Below, one piece after another: positions 6,777 through 13,825 of a DNA stretch of 14,528 nucleotides. The notes below the pieces were generated by a model. The model worked only from the letters and a program-made list of their open reading frames with translations. It was not told the origin of the DNA and did no database searches. Location of the stretch: the NCBI GenBank assembly GCA_947165805.1, contig CAMVBT010000025.1, forward strand, positions 1 to 14,528, in the 5' to 3' direction. The position numbers were made by a program, and so were the translations under genes. Each line of letters opens with the position of its first letter. Within the stretch, counting starts at the first letter, position 1. The stretch is from an uncultured Clostridia bacterium (GTDB taxonomy: Bacteria > Bacillota > Clostridia > Oscillospirales > Ruminococcaceae).

Positions 6777-7559
6777 TCAGCCTCTCAGGTTGTTGGCTAT
6801 GTTCATCATCTCGTCCGAAGTCGTTACGACACGCGCGCTGAACTGATACGAACGCTGTGTTTCGATGAGATGCACCATTTCCGACGCGAGATCGACCGTT
6901 GACATCTCCAGAGCCTCGCGTATCAGCTCTCTGTCCTCGGCGACCACGGGCTCGCCGGAGCGCGGTGTTACGGCGAAGTGGTTATCCTCGTTCTGATCGA
7001 GTCCCCAGTTGTTGTCTACCGCGAATATCCCGATCTGCGCCGTTAGGGCGTCATAATCTATCTTGGTGGTCATATAACGCTCGGTGCCGGTTATGTTACC
7101 GTCCTCGTCCATGACCGGTCTTTCCTCCTCAACGAACGGCACGACGATATGGTTCTTCTCATTGTCGAGCACGAACTCGCCGCGCGCCGTCACGAGCTCC
7201 CAGTGATCGTTGTTGATATGGGATATCTGGAACGAGCCGTCGCGGGTCAGGTATTCCCTGCCGCGCTCGTCGCGTACCATGAAGAAATTGTCGTTGGGTA
7301 TGGCATAATCGAGGGGCTGGTCGCTCATATAGAACATACCCTGCTCCCACATGAAGTCGGTCTTCATTATGTACTGACCGTGTCCGGTCTGCCACTCCTC
7401 CTCGGTCGCGCGCTGCACCGTATAGACGCAGTCCGCGAAGCTCGGCCGCAGCGACTTGAAGCCGACGGTATTGACATTCGCAATGTTATGCGAGTATATG
7501 TTCATGCCTTCCTGCTGTGCGATCATTCCCGACGCACCGGTATAAAACGATATATTCAT
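6777..7559 (-). CDS. flgG: Flagellar basal-body rod protein, FlgG/FlhP-like
   Basis: This 260-residue protein is exported to form part of the flagellar rod. The N-terminal helix has the rod/hook signature, here GMIAQQEGMNIYSHNIANVNTVGFK split across residues about 11-35. The C-terminal helix (ALEMSTVDLASEMVHLIETQRSYQFSARVVTTSDEMMNIANNL) is very FlgG-like. There is no cleavable signal peptide, as expected for a type III export substrate. The middle domain (about 95-200) is acidic and divergent, so assignment among FlgG, FlgF and FlhP rests on the termini. GAGG lies 7 nt before ATG at 7559. The flgF-like gene is 40 bp upstream, like the flhO-flhP pair of Bacillus. Confidence 0.85.
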   Translation of the reverse strand: MNISFYTGASGMIAQQEGMNIYSHNIANVNTVGFKSLRPSFADCVYTVQRATEEEWQTGHGQYIMKTDFMWEQGMFYMSDQPLDYAIPNDNFFMVRDERGREYLTRDGSFQISHINNDHWELVTARGEFVLDNEKNHIVVPFVEEERPVMDEDGNITGTERYMTTKIDYDALTAQIGIFAVDNNWGLDQNEDNHFAVTPRSGEPVVAEDRELIREALEMSTVDLASEMVHLIETQRSYQFSARVVTTSDEMMNIANNLRG

Positions 7560-7599
7560 ATATCTACCTCGCTCTTACGGCGTTGAAGCCGCTCACCGC

Positions 7600-8337
7600 T
7601 TACGATACCGAAGCGATATCGACAGCCTTGCTGTTTATCTGATCGAGTGCCTTTAATATCTTGCTGTTTGCCTCATAAAGGCGGTGCGCCTCCATGAGCT
7701 GGGTTATCTCCTTGTTGCCGTCAACGTTCGAGTGCTCCCACGCGCCCTGTATCACGTCGAAGAACTCGCCCTCGGGGAGCTGCTCGCCTCCCTCGTAGAG
7801 CATCAGGTCGTTGCCGATCTTGTCGACGTCCGCGTCGGGCGGGATATATGTGAGCAGCAACGTATCGACGACCTCGCCGTTTATGCTTATCACACCGTCG
7901 TTGTTTATCTCGAAGTCATCGACCCCGAGGAAGATATCGCCGTTCCTGCCCTGCACCCTGCCTGCCTTGCCGAGTATCAGATATCCGTCACCGTCGAGCT
8001 CCCACTGACCGTTGCGGGTCTGGTAGACATTGCCGGCCTTGTCGCGGATATTGAAGTACACGTTGCCGTATATCGCAACGTCGAAATTGCTCTCGGTGTA
8101 TGTGAAGTTGCTCTGCTCAAGATTGGTCTTGGATATATCGGCGTATGTCTGGAGGAAATGCCCCGATGTCTCGCGCCGTCCGTTGACGAGTATCAGCTCG
8201 TCCATAAATGTATTCGTGACTATCTCGTCCTTGCGGTAGCCGGAGGTGTTGACGTTTACGATGTTATTGCCTATCGCGTCGAGCTGTCTCTGCTTGACTA
8301 TCATGCCCTGCGCGGCATTGTAAAATCCTCTTAACAC
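7600..8337 (-). CDS. flgF: Flagellar basal-body rod protein, FlgF/FlhO-like
   Basis: This 245-residue rod protein has the N-terminal signature GMIVKQRQLDAIGNNIVNVNTSGYRK (about residues 11-36) and a C-terminal helix (QGAWEHSNVDGNKEITQLMEAHRLYEANSKILKALDQI). The central FNIRDKAGNVYQTRNGQWELDGDGYLI is the fold shared by FlgE, FlgF and FlgG. It is shorter than the FlgG-like neighbour. I call it FlgF/FlhO because it comes first in the pair and is the less FlgG-like of the two. The start is GTG at 8337, giving MLRGFYNAAQG, and is supported by GGGAGG 6 nt upstream. A 182-bp intergenic space with a repeat separates it from the sigma factor gene. Confidence 0.82.
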   Translation of the reverse strand: MLRGFYNAAQGMIVKQRQLDAIGNNIVNVNTSGYRKDEIVTNTFMDELILVNGRRETSGHFLQTYADISKTNLEQSNFTYTESNFDVAIYGNVYFNIRDKAGNVYQTRNGQWELDGDGYLILGKAGRVQGRNGDIFLGVDDFEINNDGVISINGEVVDTLLLTYIPPDADVDKIGNDLMLYEGGEQLPEGEFFDVIQGAWEHSNVDGNKEITQLMEAHRLYEANSKILKALDQINSKAVDIASVS

Positions 8338-8354
8338 AGTACCCCTCCCTTATT

Positions 8355-8440
8355 TAATTGATAATTGATAATTGACAATTGATAATTGATAATTGTTGTG
8401 TCCGCTTCGCGGACTTATCTGAATCGTGACGAAGCGGATA
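8355..8440. repeat. Half copy of AATTGAT-arm repeat with hairpin and shared core
   Basis: An arm of tandem AATTGAT-like heptads (about 8355-8395) is followed by GTCCGC-TTC-GCGGAC (8400-8414) and the 16-nt core ATCTGAATCGTGACGA (8417-8432). The same core occurs in opposite orientation at 11550-11565. No matching second arm is visible before the sigma gene stop at 8520. The remainder of the space (8441-8519) shows only a weak CTCTT/AAGAG inverted repeat. Confidence 0.8.
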
Positions 8441-8519
8441 GTTCAGTAGCTCTTTTGAAGAGTTGTACAAATACGGCAGGTATTGTCGGTTCCCGTCAGT
8501 TTCAGATCCTTCGCCTTAA

Positions 8520-9260
8520 TTATTTTCTCATGTAGTCGGCGAGCTGGTGCTTTAAGAACAGTATCGCCTTTGAGTGTATCTGGCTGACGCGGGACTCGGT
8601 AAGACCAAGCACGCGGGCTATCTCGCTGAATTTCAGCTGTTCGTAGTAGTAGAGCGTTATTACCTGCTTTGCGCGGTCGCTGAGATCGTTTATCGCTTCC
8701 GTTATGACTTTTTTCTGCTCCGCGCGGTACATTGCCGCGTCTGCGGCGTCCTCGGACTCCATAATGTCGAAATTGTCCTCATACAGCAGCTCCTCGAAGG
8801 ACAGCGTCACCGCTCCGGCGGACTCCGCCATGCGCTTTTCCAGCATATCCCGCGAAAGCCCCATGTGCTCCGCGAGCTCCGAGTTCTTCGGGTGCCGCCC
8901 GAGCTTCGTGAAAAGCTCATTGTACGCGGCGTCCAGCTCTCTGCCGAAGGTGCGCACCTGACGCGGTATCCAGTCCTGCTTGCGGACGAAATCAACGATA
9001 GCGCCCTTGATCTTTATATTCGCGTAGGTCTCGAACTTGACGCCCCTGTCAAAATCGAAGGTATCTATCGCCGATATCAGCGCTATCACGCCTTCATTCA
9101 CCACGTCGTCGGGCGACGCGTACTTTATGTAGATGTTGCGAAGCGACATGGCGAGCATACGCACAAGGTCGAGGTAACGCAGAACGATATCGTTGCGTAA
9201 ATTGATATCCTGCGTCTCACGATATTCGCGTATAGCCTGCAATACATCATAATCCGCCAA
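8520..9260 (-). CDS. sigD: Flagellar sigma factor of the FliA/SigD/WhiG family
   Basis: This 246-residue sigma-70-family factor directs transcription of late flagellar, chemotaxis and motility genes. Region 2 runs from about 25 to 100 (LRYLDLVRMLAMSLRNIY ... DFDRGVKFETYANIKIKGAIVDFVRKQDWIPRQVR). Region 3 is at about 110-160 (ELFTKLGRHPKNSELAEHMGLS). Region 4 is at about 190-240, with the helix-turn-helix FSEIARVLGLTESRVSQIHSKAI. The start is TTG at 9260 (MADYDVLQ). AAGGAGG lies 13 nt upstream, a longer spacing than usual, and no better in-frame start exists nearby. It lies 47 bp after flhA, where Bacillus has flhF, flhG and che genes between. A matching promoter is at 4065-4091. The anti-sigma factor FlgM is not in this window. 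Confidence 0.93.
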   Translation of the reverse strand: MADYDVLQAIREYRETQDINLRNDIVLRYLDLVRMLAMSLRNIYIKYASPDDVVNEGVIALISAIDTFDFDRGVKFETYANIKIKGAIVDFVRKQDWIPRQVRTFGRELDAAYNELFTKLGRHPKNSELAEHMGLSRDMLEKRMAESAGAVTLSFEELLYEDNFDIMESEDAADAAMYRAEQKKVITEAINDLSDRAKQVITLYYYEQLKFSEIARVLGLTESRVSQIHSKAILFLKHQLADYMRK

Positions 9261-9307
9261 CTGCGTCCGCCCCCCTCCTTGGATAATGCCGCGGCCTCAT
9301 GCCGCAG

Positions 9308-11389
9308 TTACAGTGATATGCTCCCCACAGACTGTATCTGCGTCGTACTGTCTATCTCGCTGTACGAAAGCACCGTTATGTTCTGGAGGAACTGGTCTAT
9401 CAGCTTCTTGAAATATACTCTTACAATGGGCGAGGTAAGTATTATCACATTCGGTATAACGTCCTTTATCTTGTTCACCTCGTCCGTAGTCTTCGCGACG
9501 ATGCGCTGGATAGTGTCGGGGTCCATGGACAGGTAGCTGCCCTGGTCGGACTTCTTCACACTTGCCACGATCATATCCTCTATTCTCGGGTCTATGGTTA
9601 TCACGCGCAGAGAGTTCGCCTCGGCGAAGCGCCTCGTGATCGTGCGCCTGAGTGCCTGTCTCACATACTCCACGGTGATATCTATGTCCTTCATTGTGGT
9701 CAGGTGGTCGCTGAGGGTTTCGAGTATCGTTTCCATATCTCTTATCGGAACGCCCTCACGCAGCAGCATGGAGAGCACCTTCTGGAGATAACCGTAGGAA
9801 ATGACGTTCGGGACAAGGTCCTCGACGATAGTGGCGTTGGTCTTCTTGATGTTCTCCACCATGGTCTTGACGTCCTGACGGGTGAGTATCTCGCTGCAGT
9901 GCTGCTTGATGACCTCGGACAGGTGGGTTATCATTACCGAAACGGGGTCTATCAGCGTATAGCCGGCGACGTCCGCGGCGACCTTCTTGTCCTCGCTTAT
10001 CCAGCGGGCGGGTATTCCGAAGGCGGGCTCTATGGTGTCGATACCGTCCACGGGCATCGAAACGTCGCCGTTGTCGAGCGCGAGGTAATGATCGACGAGT
10101 ATCTCGCCTCTCGCGACCTCCTCGCCCTTGATCTTGATTATGTACTGGTTCGGGTTGATATCGGGGTTATCGCGCATACGCACGGACGGTATTACCATGC
10201 CCATATCCAGCGCGAACTGCTTTCTGAACAGCACAACGCGCTCGATGAAGTTTCCGCCGCTGCGCTCATCGACAAGGTGCAGCAGCGAGTAACCGAATTC
10301 CATTTCCACCTGCTCGACATTGAGCAGCTTGAATACGTTGTCGATATCGCGGTAGTAGTCCGTATCCGTGGTAGGCCGCTGTTCCTTGGCCTCCTCGATC
10401 TGCTTCTGAGCCTCGGCTGCCTCGGCGACCTGAGCCTCGCGGCTCTGCGAACGCCGCAGATAGATGCCGGCGTACAGGAGAGCTCCGCCCAGCAGTGCCA
10501 GAATGGGCTTCGGGAAGCCCGGCACAAGCATCAGCACAAGCATTACCGCGCCCGTGATTATCATTACGGTCGGGTTGTTCGTGAACTGGCGCTTTACGTC
10601 CTCATTGAAGCTGCCCTCACTCGCCGTTCTGGTAACGACCATACCGGTCGCCACGGATATGAGCAGCGAGGGTATCTGCGAGCACAGGCCGTCGCCGACG
10701 GTCGCCAGCGAGTAGGTGCTCATAACGGTGCTGACATCGGCACCTCCGATTATTCCTATGATAGCACCGCCGATAAGGTTTATCAGCGATGTGATTATCG
10801 ACATTATCGCGTCGCCCTTGACGAACTTGGTGGCACCGTCCATGGCTCCGAAGAAGTCCGCCTCACGCTGCACGTTCGCGCGGCGTATCTTTGCTTCTTC
10901 ATCGGTTATCGCGCCGGTATTGAGGTCGGCGTCTATGGACATCTGCTTACCGGGCATAGCGTCGAGGGTAAATCTCGCAGCGACTTCGGATACACGTTCC
11001 GAGCCCTTTGTTATAACAAGGAAATTCGCGAGGAATATAATTATAAAAATGATAAATCCGACTACCGGGTCGCCTCCCATTACGAACTGACCGAATGTGG
11101 CGATGACCGAGCCCGCCTGCCCGGTGCTGAGTATGCCTCGCGTGGTGGATACGTTCAGCGCCAGTCGGAACACCGTTGTGATGAGCAGTATCGTCGGGAA
11201 GATCGAAAACTCGAGGGCTTCCTTGATATACATCGTCATCAGCAGTATCACCAGTGACAGGCCTATATTCACAAGGAGCAGAAAATCAAGCAGCGCTCCG
11301 CCCATTATGCCGTTCAGCGGTATGATGAGCGCCAGGATCATAAATACGACGAACACGGCAAATACATTGCTCATCATTTTCTTTACCAT
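9308..11389 (-). CDS. flhA: Flagellar type III export gate protein FlhA
   Basis: This 693-residue inner-membrane protein forms the nonameric export ring and docks chaperone-substrate complexes. The N-terminal half (about 7-310) holds several hydrophobic helices. It includes the FHIPEP signature GSERVSEVAARFTLDAMPGKQM (about 129-150) and the following cytoplasmic loop IDADLNTGAITDEEAKIRR. After a charged linker (about 310-345), the C-terminal cytoplasmic domain contains the typical AGYTLIDPVSVMITHLSEVI and LVPNVISYGYLQKVLSMLLREGVPIRD motifs. The length is normal. ATG at 11389 follows GGAAGTAAGAG. Unusually for Firmicutes it is not followed by flhF and flhG. A 228-bp gap with a palindromic repeat lies between it and flhB. 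Confidence 0.96.
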   Translation of the reverse strand: MVKKMMSNVFAVFVVFMILALIIPLNGIMGGALLDFLLLVNIGLSLVILLMTMYIKEALEFSIFPTILLITTVFRLALNVSTTRGILSTGQAGSVIATFGQFVMGGDPVVGFIIFIIIFLANFLVITKGSERVSEVAARFTLDAMPGKQMSIDADLNTGAITDEEAKIRRANVQREADFFGAMDGATKFVKGDAIMSIITSLINLIGGAIIGIIGGADVSTVMSTYSLATVGDGLCSQIPSLLISVATGMVVTRTASEGSFNEDVKRQFTNNPTVMIITGAVMLVLMLVPGFPKPILALLGGALLYAGIYLRRSQSREAQVAEAAEAQKQIEEAKEQRPTTDTDYYRDIDNVFKLLNVEQVEMEFGYSLLHLVDERSGGNFIERVVLFRKQFALDMGMVIPSVRMRDNPDINPNQYIIKIKGEEVARGEILVDHYLALDNGDVSMPVDGIDTIEPAFGIPARWISEDKKVAADVAGYTLIDPVSVMITHLSEVIKQHCSEILTRQDVKTMVENIKKTNATIVEDLVPNVISYGYLQKVLSMLLREGVPIRDMETILETLSDHLTTMKDIDITVEYVRQALRRTITRRFAEANSLRVITIDPRIEDMIVASVKKSDQGSYLSMDPDTIQRIVAKTTDEVNKIKDVIPNVIILTSPIVRVYFKKLIDQFLQNITVLSYSEIDSTTQIQSVGSISL

Positions 11390-11414
11390 CTCTTACTTCC
11401 TGCCTCCCCTCTTT

Positions 11415-11620
11415 ATTAATTGATAATTGACAATTGATAATTGATAATTGTTGTGCCGCCTTCGGCGGCGTTTTTTTAATAACAGCTAAGGACGCAGCCC
11501 TTATTGCCCCCATAATGTTTTACACAAAAGCGGCAGTAACTCCCTGATCTCGTCACGATTCAGATATGTCGCTGAAAGCGACACCATAATTGTCAATTAT
11601 CAATTATCAATTGTCAATTA
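11415..11620. repeat. Palindromic AATTGAT-arm repeat element between flhB and flhA
   Basis: Inverted arms of AATTGAT-like heptads (about 11415-11450 and 11586-11620) flank a 135-bp core. The core has GCCGCC-TTC-GGCGGC plus G and T7 (11455-11477) at one side, and TGTCGCT-GAA-AGCGACA (11567-11583) with the 16-nt core (11550-11565, minus strand) at the other. The right arm includes the flhB stop codon. No open reading frame of note and no target duplication are seen. It accounts for nearly all of the intergenic space. Confidence 0.82.
11455..11477 (+). terminator. Plus-facing terminator-like hairpin in the repeat
   Basis: GCCGCC, a TTC loop and GGCGGC, then G and seven Ts, form a textbook intrinsic terminator on the plus strand. 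The operon runs the other way, so it should not stop flhB-flhA transcription. It could block antisense transcription. Confidence 0.55.
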
Positions 11621-12703
11621 TTGTGTGGGGGGTTCGAACTTGATGCCCTTGGCGGTGAACATATCGGATATGACCACAGCCACCGCCTTGAACAGCGAGT
11701 TCGGTATTTCCTGACCGATCTCGACAGTCTCGTAAAGCTCCCTTGCAAGAGGGCGGTCCTCCGTTATGTAGACGCCGCTTTTCTCGGCTATCTCGATTAT
11801 CTTGAGAGCAAGGGCATCTTTGCCCTTTGCTACGACGAACGGCGCCATATACGCCGATGTCTCGGTATCGTATTTCAGCGCCACAGCGTAGTGCGTAGGG
11901 TTTCTCACGACAACATCGGAGCTCGGTACCTGCTCCATCATACGCTGCTGCGCCATTTCACGCTGCTTCTGCTTTATCTTGCCCTTTATCTGCGGGTCAC
12001 CTTCGGTCTGCTTGTACTCGTCCTTGACTTCCTGCTTCGACATTTTCAGGTTCTTCTCGAACTGGTACCACTGGAAAAGGTAGTCGCCCGCCGCCACAAA
12101 CACGAATATGATGCACAGTATCATCACTATCGTGAAAATGGTGTTGGCTATGTATGCCACTGCGTACACAGGCTCGGTGTCCACAAGACTGACTATCTCG
12201 GTCATGCGGCTCTCTATCTGCCCGTAGACCACGAAGATTATAGCCGAGAGCTCGATCATGCCTTTCAGTATGCCCACCGCCGCCTGCGCCGAGAACATCT
12301 TCTTGATGCCGTTCAGCGGGTTGAGCTTCGAGAACTTCGGCTTCAGCGGCTTCATCGTGAATAAGCCGCGTGTCTGCGCCATGACCGTTATGACCACGAT
12401 CAGACCTATTATCGCGCACAGCGGCAGCACTATCATGACCACCTGCTTGATAACATTCAGAAATATATTTGAAAAAGTGCTGAACTCATTCTCAAACTCA
12501 TTGCCGACCTGCTCAAGCCCGTCCTGCATTATCCTCGTGAGCTGAACGAACATATATGAGCTGAGTACGGCGAGCGCCGAGAACGTCCCGAGTATCGAGA
12601 CCGCGGTCACGACCTCGTTGCTCTGGAGCACCTGACCTTCTTTTTCTCTGGCGTCGCGGCGCTTTTTAGGCGTCGCTTTTTCGGTTTTATCCTCTCCCGG
12701 CAA
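11618..12703 (-). CDS. flhB: Flagellar export switch protein FlhB
   Basis: This 361-residue inner-membrane protein switches export specificity from rod/hook to filament substrates. The N-terminus (EDKTEKATPKKRRDAREKEGQV) is characteristic. Four hydrophobic segments lie at about 33-55, 85-108, 140-160 and 185-208. The cytoplasmic domain carries the autocleavage motif NPTH at 268-271 within VVVRNPTHYAVALKYD. The start is TTG at 12703 (MPGEDKTEK). GAGGTGAT sits 5 nt upstream and is a strong ribosome binding site, so TTG is convincing, and there is no closer ATG. The last residues (PPTQ) and the TAA run into the right arm of the repeat at 11586-11620. Confidence 0.95.
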   Translation of the reverse strand: MPGEDKTEKATPKKRRDAREKEGQVLQSNEVVTAVSILGTFSALAVLSSYMFVQLTRIMQDGLEQVGNEFENEFSTFSNIFLNVIKQVVMIVLPLCAIIGLIVVITVMAQTRGLFTMKPLKPKFSKLNPLNGIKKMFSAQAAVGILKGMIELSAIIFVVYGQIESRMTEIVSLVDTEPVYAVAYIANTIFTIVMILCIIFVFVAAGDYLFQWYQFEKNLKMSKQEVKDEYKQTEGDPQIKGKIKQKQREMAQQRMMEQVPSSDVVVRNPTHYAVALKYDTETSAYMAPFVVAKGKDALALKIIEIAEKSGVYITEDRPLARELYETVEIGQEIPNSLFKAVAVVISDMFTAKGIKFEPPTQ

Positions 12704-12733
12704 CGACTATCACCTCACCCGGGAAATCCTGTG

Positions 12734-13525
12734 CTAAGCGAAATGGTTTACCGCCGCGTCAAGGTTCGTCCACAGGTACCCGAACATCTTGTCGATGAAC
12801 TCCGAGTACGGCCCCGCCGCCGCGATTATTACTATGAAGCCGACTATCAGCTTCAGGTGGATATTCAGTACGAATATCTGTATCGTAGGCACCGCCTTCA
12901 TTATGATGCCCATGCAGAACTCGACTATCAGCTCCGCCGCCAGCAGCGGCATCGCGAATTTCAGTGCCAGCTCCATTATCGTGCCCATGTACATGACGAT
13001 GATGAGCGCCAGGTCGATAGTGCTGTCCGTGAACGCATACCCCAGCGGTATGGTCTCGTATGAGAGCTTGAACAGCTTTATATACGACAGGTGGCTGCCC
13101 GTGACGAAGAAGCACAGCACGAACATATAGTAGTAGTAGTTGCCGAATACCGGCATCGTGACACCCGTTGCGGGGTCGTAAGCCTTCGCCATGCCGAGGC
13201 CGACCTCGGTATCCATTATCTCACCGGCGTACAGAAGCACCGTCAGTATCAGGTTCGTGAAGAACCCGAACACTATTCCGATAAAAAGCTCCTTTATGAC
13301 GATGAACGCAAAGCCTAAGACTCCCGTGAATTCCGGAGCCGCGGTCTGTCCGCCCATCGAGGCCGTCATGATGACCGCCAGCACGACCGACATGAAGGCT
13401 TTTATATTGGCAGGCGTATTGTTTCGTGAAAATATCGGGTTGAACGTGAAAATGCCCGTCACCCGGCACAGCACGAATATGAACGCCGTGAAATTTCCAT
13501 AGAGTGTTTCCCAGACGAACATCAC
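12734..13525 (-). CDS. fliR: Flagellar export gate protein FliR
   Basis: This protein of about 263 residues is the single-copy member of the FliPQR export gate. It is strongly hydrophobic, with several membrane helices. Family features include the N-terminal FIFVLCRVTGIFTFNPIFSRNNTPANIKAFMSVVLAV region (about 15-52), GEIMDTEVGLGMAKAYDPATG (about 106-126) and PMLLAAELIVEFCMGIIMKAVPTIQIFVLNIHLKLIVG-like C-terminal helices. Either GTG at 13525 or ATG at 13522 can be the start; both overlap the fliQ stop (GTGATG), so translation is probably coupled to fliQ. I see no strong independent ribosome binding site. The stop is 30 bp before flhB. Confidence 0.94.
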   Translation of the reverse strand: MMFVWETLYGNFTAFIFVLCRVTGIFTFNPIFSRNNTPANIKAFMSVVLAVIMTASMGGQTAAPEFTGVLGFAFIVIKELFIGIVFGFFTNLILTVLLYAGEIMDTEVGLGMAKAYDPATGVTMPVFGNYYYYMFVLCFFVTGSHLSYIKLFKLSYETIPLGYAFTDSTIDLALIIVMYMGTIMELALKFAMPLLAAELIVEFCMGIIMKAVPTIQIFVLNIHLKLIVGFIVIIAAAGPYSEFIDKMFGYLWTNLDAAVNHFA

Positions 13526-13794
13526 GGAATAGGCGTGGTCGCCATGAGCTCAACTATGCGGTTGAAGAAATCTATTATGCTCGAGCACATCCACGGTCCC
13601 ATAGCAAGGAGCGCGAGCGCTACGATTATGGCTTTCGGCGCGAAGGTGAGCGTCTGCTCATGCACCTGCGTCGCCGCCTGCAGTATCGCGATTATGAGAC
13701 CGACGAGCATAGCTATGAGAAGCGTCGGCACCGCGAGCTTGAACGCGAGGATTATAGCCTCGGTGAATATTTCAAGTACAAGATCTTCGGACAT
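13522..13794 (-). CDS. fliQ: Flagellar export gate protein FliQ
   Basis: This 90-residue protein has two long membrane hairpin helices (about 13-45 and 50-78). The typical LVGLIIAILQAATQVHEQTLTFAPK lies between and within them. It packs around FliP and FliR in the export gate. The length matches the family. ATG at 13794 follows GGGAGG with a spacing of about 11 nt. Its TGA overlaps the start of fliR, and fliP ends 31 bp upstream. Confidence 0.95.
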   Translation of the reverse strand: MSEDLVLEIFTEAIILAFKLAVPTLLIAMLVGLIIAILQAATQVHEQTLTFAPKAIIVALALLAMGPWMCSSIIDFFNRIVELMATTPIP

Positions 13795-13825
13795 TTATAT
13801 ACCGACCTCCCGGGTCCGTGCTCCG

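Noticed and set aside
8441..8519. Possible SigD promoter before the flgF-like gene
   Set aside because: ACCGACAA resembles a -10 element, but no TAAA is found at the right distance.
9704..11257. Long plus-strand open frame of 517 codons inside flhA
   Set aside because: It is antisense to a clear FlhA, has low-complexity His/Tyr/Arg/Asp-rich composition, and matches no family; it is a codon-bias shadow.
11415..11620. Target-site duplication around the repeat between flhB and flhA
   Set aside because: Flanks on the two sides share no convincing direct repeat by eye.
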